Below are positions 8,547-17,060 of a stretch of DNA of 64,000 nucleotides, piece after piece (position 1 is the first letter of the stretch; the number at the start of each line of letters is the position of its first letter). This stretch comes from Spirulina subsalsa PCC 9445 (GTDB lineage: Bacteria > Cyanobacteriota > Cyanobacteriia > Cyanobacteriales > Spirulinaceae), in the NCBI RefSeq assembly GCF_000314005.1, contig NZ_JH980292.1, forward strand, positions 3,880,121 to 3,944,120, written 5' to 3'. The notes below the pieces were generated by a model, which was not told the origin of the DNA, searched no databases, and saw only the letters and a program-made list of their open reading frames with translations. A program made the position numbers and the translations under genes.

Positions 8547-8984
8547 TTAAAGTGTATCTAAATAATCAGCAATTTGACGCAAATAAAGCGGATAAAATTT
8601 TAGAGTGTTGTGAATTCCTAGAAAAACTTTTCTAGGATCAATCTCTAAATACAAATGGACTAACACATTACGCATTCCTGCTGCTTCAGCGAGTTTTTCT
8701 GCTAGTTCAGAAGTTAAAATGCTATACTTAGCAGCTTCTAAGAAATATTCTTTATTTGTCCAGTTCTCTCGCTGTTTCAAAATACCAAGTTGAGCGAACA
8801 AATATTTATTAATATCTAAGGCTGCCTCAGTAATGAGTTGAATCATTCGCTCTACAATTATTTGTCCATCTGTATCTTGTAAAAACTCTTCTAGTGTCAT
8901 TGATTCATAGCGTTCTAAGCGAGTCAGATATTCTTGAATTTTCTTAATTCGCACGAATACAACATTAATATCTAAATTTTTCAT
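8547..8984 (-). CDS. hepT: HepT-like HEPN toxin RNase
   Basis: A 145-aa all-helical HEPN protein (DUF86/HepT type). The catalytic R-x4-H-x-Y motif is intact as Arg105-NVLV-His110-L-Tyr112. In characterised HepT/MntA pairs the HEPN RNase is silenced by AMPylation of this tyrosine by MntA. Its ATG overlaps the mntA stop (8981-8984), confirming a two-gene module. It ends 12 bp before cas10d, so the toxin is embedded in the interference operon. Confidence 0.9.
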   Translation of the reverse strand: MKNLDINVVFVRIKKIQEYLTRLERYESMTLEEFLQDTDGQIIVERMIQLITEAALDINKYLFAQLGILKQRENWTNKEYFLEAAKYSILTSELAEKLAEAAGMRNVLVHLYLEIDPRKVFLGIHNTLKFYPLYLRQIADYLDTL

Positions 8985-9427
8985 ACCCCTCGTTTTTGTA
9001 AAAAAGATTCTAAGCTATCGCGTAACATTTTGCGCTGTTCCAGCAGTTCTTGTTCAGTCATCACTACTTGCTGTCGGAATTTTTCAAATAATCCCGTTTC
9101 TTCCTCATACAAGAGCTTTCCATACTCAGCAATTTGATAAGCGAGTAAAGGAGGACAGCGCTCTAGTTCCACAATATCTATTTTTTCACTGGGAATCTGG
9201 AAGTAATCTGAGAACACCATATAAATTTTCAGAAATTCCCAACTTTGGGCTGTTTGAATCATTTGTTCATATAACTCGTGATCATAAAGAACAGCAAAGT
9301 CCCAATCACTCTGAGCATGAGGATTTCCCCTTGCTCTTGAACCAAAGAGAATTAGCATTTTGAGATAGGGAAGTTCTTGCAATATTGCGGAGGTGGGGGA
9401 AAGGGGATGAATCATGGTTTTAGTCAC
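8981..9427 (-). CDS. mntA: MntA-like minimal nucleotidyltransferase antitoxin
   Basis: A 148-aa MNT-domain protein. The GS-x10-DxD motif is complete: Gly29-Ser30 in LFGSRARG, then Asp41-Trp-Asp43, with a third acidic residue Asp84 in KIDIVE. Members of this family neutralise the partner HEPN toxin by transferring AMP to it. Met5 is an alternative start. The gene overlaps hepT by 4 bp. The MNT-first order is the reverse of the hepT-mntA order of the Shewanella pair. Confidence 0.9.
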   Translation of the reverse strand: MTKTMIHPLSPTSAILQELPYLKMLILFGSRARGNPHAQSDWDFAVLYDHELYEQMIQTAQSWEFLKIYMVFSDYFQIPSEKIDIVELERCPPLLAYQIAEYGKLLYEEETGLFEKFRQQVVMTEQELLEQRKMLRDSLESFLQKRGV

Positions 9428-9561
9428 CAGAAAGGGGATGTTTATAGGTTGGGATGAAATATTGGTATTGTACGGGGTGATGAAAAAGCCTATTTCCAGA
9501 GGATAAATTTCTGGGGTTTTGGGGTGGGAGTAGAATCAATCTGCTCCCATTGCAGTCAAAT

Positions 9562-9768
9562 CTAAGCGATCGCTCTTGACTCAATCACCAAACGATATTC
9601 ATGCTGCCGACCTTCAAGAGGACGCTTGTCAAACTTGTAACCTTGCTTACGAAGGATGTGCATCGTTGCAGAAAACCGATGACTGATTTTTTCTACCAGT
9701 TCTTCGGTAGAGTGCCAAGCACCATCGGACATAAGCTCAATCATTTGTTCGGGTAAAGTTTTTTTCAT
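9562..9768 (-). CDS. Small winged-helix-like protein
   Basis: A 68-aa protein starting MKKTLPEQMIELMSDGAWHS. The stretch ELMSDGAWHSTEELVEKISHRFSATMHILRKQGY fits a compact winged helix (helix, turn, recognition helix, wing at KRPLEGRQHEYRL). GGAGG lies about 11 bases before the ATG. It sits upstream of mntA in the same direction, 134 bp away, so it could regulate the downstream operon; this is inference from position only. The identical reading frame is uninterrupted and the composition is normal. Confidence 0.65.
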   Translation of the reverse strand: MKKTLPEQMIELMSDGAWHSTEELVEKISHRFSATMHILRKQGYKFDKRPLEGRQHEYRLVIESRAIA

Positions 9769-10089
9769 GGGTGAAATACCTCCTCAATTGGATATTGCCA
9801 ACCAGACGAGTTCTGTCTTACCCTAGAGGCTAGAAAGAATATTAATCAGAGGGGACTAGACAGACGACTGTCTGGTTCGCTTTTTTTTAAGTATAACCTA
9901 TTTCTTAGGGTTAGTGGAGCAATAGATACAGAATTCTCCCAAACAGAATCCATCGTTGAGGTATAATGACACTTAGCACCCCAAAACCTATCAGGAATTG
10001 AAAAAGTGCCGCAATGGATATGAGGCCTTGTCCATCTCGTTAACCAATACCTATGAGGGTTTGAGAGCCAGAGCTTGTCTCTGGCTTTA
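9769..10089. other. 321-bp gap without a convincing gene inside the cas operon
   Basis: Between the winged-helix gene and Uma2 I see no supported coding sequence. A minus-strand frame overlapping the Uma2 tail has no recognisable motifs. A sequence ATTATACC near 9963-9970 (minus strand) could be a weak -10 element for the downstream mntA-hepT-cas10d segment, but no convincing -35 accompanies it. Confidence 0.3.
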
Positions 10090-10683
10090 TCATTGAATCC
10101 TTCCATCTCCTTGACCTCCTTCTAACACTACATCCTCATAAATCTCTGTAACCAACCCCTCCCACCCCACACTCCTCAATAGCACCGAATCCTCCTCGCT
10201 GTAGGTGTACAACTCCCAAATCCCTTGATCATTACGGTGAAAACACTCCACCATCCTCTGATCGGCGCTCACCAAGACATATTCCTGTAACTCGGCAATT
10301 TGACGGTAATTCTGGAACTTGCGACCCCGATCAAAAGCTTCTGTACTGGGTGACAATACCTCAATAATGAGACAGGGATGAGATAAAACTCGCGTTGCGC
10401 GTCTGTCTCGTTCATCACAACTCACCATCACATCTGGATAATGAAATGGCCCCTGTTCAGAAATTCCCACTTTGGCATCTGCCATTTGCACTTTGCACCC
10501 TCTCCCTCGTAGGTGATTTTTTAGTAGCGTAGTGAGGTTAACTGCTAAATCATTATGGGGAATTGTTCCCCCAGTCATGGCGTATACTTTTCCCTCCAAA
10601 TATTCATATTTCAGGGGTTGTTTTTCCTCCCAGGCTAGGTATTCTTGGGGATTCATAGGGATAGGATCTAAGGCGGCAATCAT
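10090..10683 (-). CDS. Uma2-family putative endonuclease (1 of 4)
   Basis: A 197-aa Uma2 protein, a family greatly expanded in cyanobacteria with a PD-(D/E)XK-like fold and no settled function. Visible core: MNPQEYLAWEEKQPLKYEYL near the N-terminus, HYPDVMVSC supplying the Asp, and CLIIEVLSPST supplying the Glu-Val-Leu-Ser motif. It sits 51 bp downstream of cas3 in the same direction and ahead of the winged-helix gene. It is therefore an insertion in the cas operon rather than a standard component. Confidence 0.85.
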   Translation of the reverse strand: MIAALDPIPMNPQEYLAWEEKQPLKYEYLEGKVYAMTGGTIPHNDLAVNLTTLLKNHLRGRGCKVQMADAKVGISEQGPFHYPDVMVSCDERDRRATRVLSHPCLIIEVLSPSTEAFDRGRKFQNYRQIAELQEYVLVSADQRMVECFHRNDQGIWELYTYSEEDSVLLRSVGWEGLVTEIYEDVVLEGGQGDGRIQ

Positions 10684-10734
10684 GATTGATGATTCTCCTC
10701 AATTCGTTAATTTAGAATAAGTGGATGAGACGCT

Positions 10735-12912
10735 TTAACAAATCCATGATTCTCCTCCTTTACTCTGCAAACGATAGGCAAGGGTATCTAGGAGTAAGGC
10801 GGCTTGACCAATGGCGATAGAATAGGGAGGAGTGGCATCTTGAACACTCATTTGATCGCTAATGGGATAAAGTGCAAAGTGCATGGGAAGTTGTAACCGT
10901 TGACGGACTTCCATTGTGGGGGAAGGGACAATGTAACAGACTAATCCTTGCGATCGCAATTTTTGATTCAGTCCTCGAATCCAAGGATTATCCGGTTGCC
11001 AAACCTCAATCCCCCGTAAGACTTGCACCTTCCAACGATGGGCAATTTCTGCTAAATTTCCACTGTAGGTAAACCGCCAATTTAAACGTTCTTCGCGATA
11101 TCCCCGCAGTTTGAGAAAGGCTAAACAATGTTTAAAATGTCCCTTAGCAATGGGTTGTCCCATCCGTTGGGAAGTCTCCCGCAATTCGGCCAGAAATCCT
11201 GCTTCTGTCCATAGCTCAATCTCTAGATTACTCAGGATTCCGGGCAAGTCGTAGGTTTTAAAGCGATCGCCTTCTACCCCTTCTGTGAGGTCGTAAAGTC
11301 CACACTGTAAGGGACTCGACCCCCGAAAACTTGCCGCATCATTAAAGATAGGATTACCTTTTTTCCCGGACAACTCTTCCCAATCTTTCGCCCACTGCCT
11401 AATACAATAAACCGCTTTTTTAAAAGAACAATCAAAGACTAATTCACAATCGTTTTTCAGTTTATCTCGATTAGAAGCATACTGTTGAGCAATTTTAGGG
11501 TCTTTCAGGTCACACCACAGTTTAAAAGATTGTACCGTTCCCCAACGCTTATAATAACCCGCAAAATTATTAATTTTTCTGTAGTTTTCAAGAATAGCAG
11601 TATTAAAGCTTTTACGGTCATATTTTTCTCCAACCGTTAACGGTGCAGACTCTTTCTCAAATAATCGCTCAAGCAAAAACTTAGGCACTAATCCATAGGC
11701 CGTAAACTGGGAAAACTTAATCGCTTCCCCCTCTTTTATATAGCCTTCATGACGACCTAAACGCCCTAATCTTTGGATGAAGTTACCAGAATCTGAGGAT
11801 TCAAAAATCAGAAAATTAATCTTAAAATCAACCCCAATATCAATGGTACTTGTTCCCAAAACTAGATCACAATCTAAAGAGGCTAACTTCGTTTGTTGTC
11901 CTGATAAACCCGTGTTCTCACCGACTTGTAAGCCCTGACTGGTAAATAATTCCTGAAAAATTGGGACAAGACGTTTTACTGAAGCAATGGAATTGAGAAT
12001 AATTGCGCCTTTACTCTGAGGGAAATCAAGGAAGTATTGTAAAACCAAGTCTTTGTTTTCTTTTAACCAAGTTTCTGAAGCGGAAAAACTAGATTCTAGG
12101 GGGATTAATTCTAGGTTAATTTCCCTTGTGACCTGTCGCCAGCCTTGGGTTGAGAGTTTTTCCTCTTGGGAGTTTGTTTCAGGAAATTGATATTTATTCT
12201 CTTGTACCGGATCAATCTGATAACAGCGAAATCCTGCTTTTTCCAAGCGGTTCAATAATTCAGGGTCAGGGGTTGCGGAAAGGAACAAAAACTTTTTCCG
12301 GCGATTAGTATTCCGAATCAGTAACAGGGTATTGATAACACTGGCAACTTGTGGCGCACTAAAAACATGAAATTCATCAAAGATGAAGAGGTCAAATTCC
12401 TTATCAAGGCGATTCCATAATTTATCTCGATTATCAAAAGGGGTTAAATAAGCGCCCCGATGGAGATAATGGAGAATATCTGGGTTAGTGACTAAAATTT
12501 CCGAGTTGTAAGCTTGATCTACAATTGCTTGGGCTTTAGATACGCTTTTTTCTGCGGCATAAAGTTCTAATTCTCGACCACTTAAACGATGAACTCTGGG
12601 TTTATGGGGAGGGTTAAAGTCTGCAATATAACGCTCAATTTGTGCTGTTTGATCCCGTGCCAGTTCATTAGTGGGGTAAAGTCCAATGACGGGAAAATAT
12701 TCCTGTAAACAGTTGAGATAGGCGGCCAAGCTTTTGCCATCTCCCGTCATGGCAGTATTTATAATGACATCAATTTTAGGGTTTTGTACAGCCTTAAAGG
12801 TTTCTGCTTGCTGCCATCCCAGTTTCCAGTTGGGAGGTAATTGAATGTTTGGGGAAATATCTATTGCGGGGGCGGAATAGACGGGTTTTAGGGTGATGGA
12901 ATAGGAGGACAT
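10735..12912 (-). CDS. cas3: Cas3' helicase of type I-D (no HD domain)
   Basis: A 725-aa superfamily 2 helicase. Walker A is MTGDGKS (residues 55-61), the Walker B box is DEFH (179-182, replacing DEAH), motif III is SAT (212-214) and motif VI is QRLGRLGRH. No HD motif is present, as expected because the nuclease is in Cas10d. It unwinds target DNA after Cascade binding. It begins 12 bp after the stop of the DUF5615 toxin gene, so the TA pair and cas3 probably share a transcript. GGAGGACAT surrounds the start region on the opposite strand, but no strong SD is visible. Confidence 0.94.
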   Translation of the reverse strand: MSSYSITLKPVYSAPAIDISPNIQLPPNWKLGWQQAETFKAVQNPKIDVIINTAMTGDGKSLAAYLNCLQEYFPVIGLYPTNELARDQTAQIERYIADFNPPHKPRVHRLSGRELELYAAEKSVSKAQAIVDQAYNSEILVTNPDILHYLHRGAYLTPFDNRDKLWNRLDKEFDLFIFDEFHVFSAPQVASVINTLLLIRNTNRRKKFLFLSATPDPELLNRLEKAGFRCYQIDPVQENKYQFPETNSQEEKLSTQGWRQVTREINLELIPLESSFSASETWLKENKDLVLQYFLDFPQSKGAIILNSIASVKRLVPIFQELFTSQGLQVGENTGLSGQQTKLASLDCDLVLGTSTIDIGVDFKINFLIFESSDSGNFIQRLGRLGRHEGYIKEGEAIKFSQFTAYGLVPKFLLERLFEKESAPLTVGEKYDRKSFNTAILENYRKINNFAGYYKRWGTVQSFKLWCDLKDPKIAQQYASNRDKLKNDCELVFDCSFKKAVYCIRQWAKDWEELSGKKGNPIFNDAASFRGSSPLQCGLYDLTEGVEGDRFKTYDLPGILSNLEIELWTEAGFLAELRETSQRMGQPIAKGHFKHCLAFLKLRGYREERLNWRFTYSGNLAEIAHRWKVQVLRGIEVWQPDNPWIRGLNQKLRSQGLVCYIVPSPTMEVRQRLQLPMHFALYPISDQMSVQDATPPYSIAIGQAALLLDTLAYRLQSKGGESWIC

Positions 12913-12924
12913 AGTAGATTGATT

Positions 12925-13290
12925 TCAGTTATTTTGTTCAAAATTAGATTGCCGAATTCTCACTCTGGCTAGTTCAGCCGTAATGATTGCACCCGCTACT
13001 AATTCCGCGCTGTAAGTTGTTAAAACTTGTAGGCAGATAGCACATTGTTGTTGAGTGCTGAGATTAACTAAACGGAGAATGCCACAGTGGGGACGTTTTT
13101 GAAGGATGGCCAATTCACCAAAATCTTTATCTAGGGTTACGAGAATACGTTTTTCTTGATAAGCTATGGCTAAAATTTCTTCATCCCCCGGATCTCTTGA
13201 CCAATCTCCTGTCCAAATGACATCAAAACCTGCGTTTAAAAGGTGTGAAAGTACCAGCCCTGATACACAGGTATCTAATAAGATTTTCAT
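12925..13290 (-). CDS. DUF5615 PIN-like toxin
   Basis: I start at ATG 13290 (MKILLDTCVSGLVLSHL), giving 121 aa, because it overlaps the upstream stop as ATGA; a longer in-frame start is less likely. The N-terminal KILLDTC, the SRDPGDEEILAIA segment and VTLDKDFGEL supply the acidic residues of a PIN-like nuclease fold. DUF5615 and DUF433 pairs are common cyanobacterial toxin-antitoxin modules. Its stop is 12 bp before cas3. Confidence 0.87.
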   Translation of the reverse strand: MKILLDTCVSGLVLSHLLNAGFDVIWTGDWSRDPGDEEILAIAYQEKRILVTLDKDFGELAILQKRPHCGILRLVNLSTQQQCAICLQVLTTYSAELVAGAIITAELARVRIRQSNFEQNN

Positions 13291-13538
13291 GGGACAGTAT
13301 TCACAATTAAGGGTTCTACTCGTTCCTGACTGACCAACCGATAAGCATACAATAAACAAGCTTGAATATCTTCAGGTTCTAGCCAAGGATATGCAGCTAG
13401 TAAGGTTTCAGTAGTGTCTCCTGCGGCTAACATTCCTAAGATATGTTCAACCGCTAAACGACGACCGCGAATGATTGGTTTTCCTCGGAAAATATTCTGA
13501 TCAATCGTAATTCTGGCTAAGAGTTTTTCATCCGTCAT
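13287..13538 (-). CDS. DUF433 antitoxin
   Basis: An 83-aa DUF433 protein: RITIDQNIFRGKPIIRGRRL followed by AVEHILGMLAAGD and a helix LLAAYPWLEPEDIQACL, the standard DUF433 pattern of a small winged-helix-like antitoxin. It is the first gene of the minus-strand cas transcript and shares a 144-bp divergent promoter region with the WYL regulator gene. Confidence 0.9.
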   Translation of the reverse strand: MTDEKLLARITIDQNIFRGKPIIRGRRLAVEHILGMLAAGDTTETLLAAYPWLEPEDIQACLLYAYRLVSQERVEPLIVNTVP

Positions 13539-13688
13539 GGCTTACCTCAATTATGCTCACCTCAATTATGCTGTGTATCCTTCTCTCTATTCTAGACTAG
13601 ATTTGCAAAGGTATTTAGCGGCAAAATCGCCTAAAACCCTTTACAATACATACTATGGCACAGAAAACATAAATTTGCAAGTGTGAAT
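13539..13688. promoter_or_regulatory. Divergent control region between cas operon and WYL gene
   Basis: This 150-bp interval must hold the promoters for the minus-strand TA-cas operon and the plus-strand WYL gene. TTTACA at 13640-13645 is a possible plus-strand -35 element. An 8-bp direct repeat ATTTGCAA occurs at 13601-13608 and 13673-13680, a possible regulator site. Promoter calls are weak. Confidence 0.4.
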
Positions 13689-14555
13689 ATGCCCAGAAAG
13701 AAAGAAACACTGACACTCTCGATTCCGCCGGGGACGAAAGAGCAACTCGAAGGGGTTGCCCGTCGCCTGAATATCTTGTGGGGCAATAGTCCGAGCATTT
13801 CTGGGTTGTTGGTGGCGATCGCCCAAGGACAAGTAGAAACAGGAAAACCCTTTACCCTCAACCCTTCCCAAGTCCACGCACTCCAGCAAGTGATTAAGGC
13901 GCTGGTGGATTCTGGACAGATGGCTGAGGCGAAAACTGTTGTAGAACTTCTCCTGGCGAAAGGAAAGCTAGAAAGCCCTCTGCGCAAGGCTTTAGTTCGG
14001 CAAATCAGCCATGATACAGAGGCCTGGCGGAGGGTAGTTGACCTGTATATCGAAAACCAACAACCCTTTCATTTAATGTACACCAACAGTCAGGGGGAAG
14101 ATGAAGAGTTTAACGTGCAGTATGGTCAGATTCACTTTAGAGAGAGGCGCTTTTACCTTGAGGCTTGGTGTGAGGAGGGCAACCCCTCAGAACAGATCCC
14201 CGAACTCCAACACAATCGCTGCTTCCGTTTAGATCGGATTGTGACGCTCTTAGAGTATAACGGGACATGGCGTAAAGAGGGGTTAGGTTATATCAAAGTG
14301 CAATTACACTTTAAGGGAGAAATGGTAAAAGCCTATGAACCTAAAGAGGATGACCTCGAAAATGAAGTTATCGGGGACATTCGGCAGGTGGTGCGGAAAG
14401 TGACCAATCCTTTTTGGTTGGTGCGGGAGGTGTTTCACTATGGGAATAACTGCGAAATTGTGGCTCCGGAGTCGGTGCGCAATCTGTTCAAGGACAAACT
14501 CCGGACAATGTGCCAACAGTACGATCTGCCCATTGAAAAGGAAAACTTTAACTAG
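13689..14555 (+). CDS. WYL-domain transcription regulator (Sll7009-like)
   Basis: A 288-aa protein from ATG 13689 (a GTG two codons upstream is possible). The N-terminal ~45 residues (KETLTLSIPPGTKEQLEGVA) may bind DNA. The WYL domain follows from about 110, with RVVDLYIENQQPFHLMYTNS, GQIHFRERRFYLEAWCEE and FRLDRIVTL. In Synechocystis a WYL protein, Sll7009, lies divergently next to the type I-D cas genes and negatively affects CRISPR1 crRNA levels. The matching position and length make this the likely counterpart. Confidence 0.82.
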   Translation: MPRKKETLTLSIPPGTKEQLEGVARRLNILWGNSPSISGLLVAIAQGQVETGKPFTLNPSQVHALQQVIKALVDSGQMAEAKTVVELLLAKGKLESPLRKALVRQISHDTEAWRRVVDLYIENQQPFHLMYTNSQGEDEEFNVQYGQIHFRERRFYLEAWCEEGNPSEQIPELQHNRCFRLDRIVTLLEYNGTWRKEGLGYIKVQLHFKGEMVKAYEPKEDDLENEVIGDIRQVVRKVTNPFWLVREVFHYGNNCEIVAPESVRNLFKDKLRTMCQQYDLPIEKENFN

Positions 14556-14565
14556 GACTTAACGA

Positions 14566-14600
14566 CAAAACCCCCCAACTTTTACAGTTCAGGGGTTTTG
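14566..14600. terminator. Terminator hairpin after the WYL gene
   Basis: CAAAACCCC (14566-14574) pairs with GGGGTTTTG (14592-14600). The T run within the right arm makes this a plausible Rho-independent terminator in either direction. Confidence 0.65.
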
Positions 14601-14724
14601 CCGTTTGATGTGGAGAAATATACTCTATACGCCGGAGTCGTAACCCACGAGGGTCTATAGGATTGTTCCGGAGTCTACAGTTCTAGTCTAACTCAGGTGA
14701 AAAATATTACAACCTTCCCCTAGA

Positions 14725-16008
14725 CTAAAACCCACGGACGGCGGCCGCTCGTTTAAACAGGGTACAGTATTCCTGATGACCCCCCGCAAAGACTAGATTC
14801 AAGGTCAGGGGATCGTCTACATCCTTGGGATCACAAGGGTTCTCCGTGATTCTGGCCTCGCCGTTCACCTGTTCCACTTTCACCGAACGACGGTTTTTCA
14901 CCTCTCCCCTGCTACTGTCAATGTAAACAACTACATTGCCGATATTCAAGGCCTGACCAATGTTCTGGACGAGTTGGAGGAAGTTGCGATCGCTCCCTCC
15001 CCGACGAACAACCCGTTTCCCCTCTCGCTCCTCCACTTGACTGGTTACAGTATCCCCCACCCCCACGATCACAGGCATCCACTGGGGGTCAAAATGGCAC
15101 TGAACGAGGTCTAATAGCCCTTCTAAGGTCTGGGGAGCGGTGCGAACACTAAAAGACTCTCCGAGGGGGTAAGTCCCGGTACGTTGGCCATAATAGCGGT
15201 TTAGGAGCGCCACCACCCCAGCCTCTTTCACCCCTCCGGTGAGCATAAATTGAAAGTCAGTTGTTCCAGAATCCCCACTGGCAAAGGGTTTAAGCCGTTC
15301 TAGTCCCTGCTCATCTCGGCCTAAATTGGGGGCATAGTGAACAAAGAAGGAATCGCTTAAACCCTGTGTGGTTGCCTCTTGTAGCAGTTCAGTCATCAGG
15401 TGCGCGATCGCCTGCTGTAACGTCCCATATAATAACTCCTGATTTTGTTCTCGCAACAGCCCATAAAAAGTATTTAAATTTGCCGTCGGAGAAGCCACAT
15501 TATCCAACACAGAGGCCTCTATTGCCCCGGCTACCCTTTCAGGGTTAAACGCCCCTAAATACTGGTTAGCAAATGCTTTTAAACAAGCTTGAATCCGTTG
15601 GGGAACAGCCGCTAAAAACTGCAATTCAGCCTCACTCACCCCCGGATGGTCAATGTGTCCTTTCCGGTCTTGCCATTGTACCCCTCCTGCGGCTAAACCG
15701 GGTAAATAAAGGCCTTGAGCTTGGGCAATTTCTACGCCCCCAGCCGCCCGTTCCACAATACCATTTACCCCCCGTTTGCCGATATGTTCCCCATTAGTTA
15801 AAACATAGAAATGACCATCTAATTGTTGAGTCGCTTTCACATAATCAAGGTCAATGACTCGGTTTAATGGGTCTTGGACTAAGCCCATACAAACCCCATC
15901 TAAATCTTGAATGATTAAGACATTTTCTATTTCGGTTAATAGGTTAAAGAATTGCTCTGTTTTCAAAGACAGACAAGATTCTGTTAACAGAGGATGTGCG
16001 GAAACCAT
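14725..16008 (-). CDS. stpA: Glucosylglycerol 3-phosphatase
   Basis: A 427-aa protein matching cyanobacterial GG-phosphate phosphatase, which removes phosphate from glucosylglycerol-phosphate to give the compatible solute glucosylglycerol under salt stress. The HAD-like signature LIIQDLDGVCMGLV (about residues 30-45) has the nucleophile Asp in DLDG. FVLTNGEHIGKRGVNGI and GDSGTTDFQFMLTGG are further landmarks I associate with StpA. It stands alone, with the Uma2 genes upstream on the same strand. No SD is obvious. Confidence 0.85.
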   Translation of the reverse strand: MVSAHPLLTESCLSLKTEQFFNLLTEIENVLIIQDLDGVCMGLVQDPLNRVIDLDYVKATQQLDGHFYVLTNGEHIGKRGVNGIVERAAGGVEIAQAQGLYLPGLAAGGVQWQDRKGHIDHPGVSEAELQFLAAVPQRIQACLKAFANQYLGAFNPERVAGAIEASVLDNVASPTANLNTFYGLLREQNQELLYGTLQQAIAHLMTELLQEATTQGLSDSFFVHYAPNLGRDEQGLERLKPFASGDSGTTDFQFMLTGGVKEAGVVALLNRYYGQRTGTYPLGESFSVRTAPQTLEGLLDLVQCHFDPQWMPVIVGVGDTVTSQVEEREGKRVVRRGGSDRNFLQLVQNIGQALNIGNVVVYIDSSRGEVKNRRSVKVEQVNGEARITENPCDPKDVDDPLTLNLVFAGGHQEYCTLFKRAAAVRGF

Positions 16009-16063
16009 TTAAAATTCTCCCAAATTTTGCCAACCTGTCTCTTTAGTCAGGGTAAAACAAAAC

Positions 16064-16088
16064 CGCCCCCTTGACAAATTTGGGGGCG
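16064..16088 (-). terminator. Terminator of the 283-aa Uma2 gene
   Basis: On the minus strand CGCCCCC, an 11-base loop and GGGGGCG are followed by GTTTTGTTTT, a standard Rho-independent terminator 40 bp after the Uma2 stop and upstream of stpA. Confidence 0.75.
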
Positions 16089-16127
16089 AGACAAGTAGTA
16101 AATCACGAGAATTTTAACGATTTAGGC

Positions 16128-16979
16128 TCATGAATTGGGTTCAATTCCCTGTTCTTGGAGGAGGTTTCTGAGGGCTTGTAACTCAGCCTCAGCCCGTTCT
16201 GCCCGTTCTCGTTCTTGTTCCTTCTCCTGTCGTTCTTGAGCTAAAGCGGACTCGGCTTGTTCGGCTCTTTCTGTCCCTAATAAGATTAAATTCCCTTCAG
16301 GATCATAAAACCGCAGCCAAGTAGCCGTTTCCCTTAAAATTGTTCCCTCCCAAAGTCCTAACCATAAGCCCAAACTGGCGCACCACAGCCAGCCGCGCTC
16401 ATCTGGGGTGATATTTTCATAAGCGAAATGGGGGCTTAAGTGCCAACCTTCTAATGAGTCAGGATTAAAGGGATCATAAACAAAATAATCTCTAGTATGG
16501 AAGGTTTGGGCATACAATTGCTTTTTCTTCCCGGTATCTTGACTGGCGGTTGAAGGAGACATTAATTCAACAATAACATCAGGATATCGTCCCTCTTCAT
16601 CCCAAACAACCCAGCCTTGACGTTCCCTTGTGCCGTCTACATCTAAAGCTACAAAAAAATCAGGGCCTTTGAAGTCTTTATTTTTGACTTGTTGGCGACT
16701 ATAGTAAACAAACATATTGCCGCCGGCAAAATAATCTTCTCGTCCTTGATAAGCTTGGTGAACGGCTTCAATGAGGACGTTCATAGCGATACGATGGCGA
16801 TTACTTTCCAAGGGTTCTCCGTCATCAAAGATTAAATCACTGGGAGGGGGTTCAGGCAGCCATTCATCCTCTTGTTCAATGTCCTGTTGTTTAATATCTT
16901 CTGGTTGGATGGCTTCAAGTTCTGAATCCTCTCGGTTTGGGGGGTGAGGTGTTAGCTGGCGAGTCGTTTCAATGGACAT
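16128..16979 (-). CDS. Uma2-family protein with C-terminal coiled coil (2 of 4)
   Basis: A 283-aa Uma2 protein, longer than the usual ~190 aa. Its core has GPDFFVALDVD (Asp) and YPDVIVELMSPST (Asp, Glu), the latter in a late position. An acidic N-terminal segment (residues 17-60) precedes the domain. From about residue 238 the sequence EQAESALAQERQEKEQERER is a charged heptad coiled coil, common in the long Uma2 subgroup and suggesting oligomerisation. Function is unknown. Confidence 0.88.
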   Translation of the reverse strand: MSIETTRQLTPHPPNREDSELEAIQPEDIKQQDIEQEDEWLPEPPPSDLIFDDGEPLESNRHRIAMNVLIEAVHQAYQGREDYFAGGNMFVYYSRQQVKNKDFKGPDFFVALDVDGTRERQGWVVWDEEGRYPDVIVELMSPSTASQDTGKKKQLYAQTFHTRDYFVYDPFNPDSLEGWHLSPHFAYENITPDERGWLWCASLGLWLGLWEGTILRETATWLRFYDPEGNLILLGTERAEQAESALAQERQEKEQERERAERAEAELQALRNLLQEQGIEPNS

Positions 16980-17060
16980 GGTGCTAGGTTTCCCTCTGGT
17001 TTTAAAACAATTATACTAATATTGATGAATACGTCAAGTTTCAGATTAATTCGGCACTAC

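Noticed and set aside
8547-8984. HEPN protein considered as a replacement for Cas6 in crRNA processing
   Set aside because: Its immediate MNT partner and intact HepT motif fit a toxin-antitoxin role better; nothing in the sequence supports repeat-specific cleavage.
9846-10106. Minus-strand 86-codon frame overlapping the Uma2 3' end
   Set aside because: No recognisable motif, no ribosome-binding site, starts inside the Uma2 gene and looks like intergenic sequence read through.
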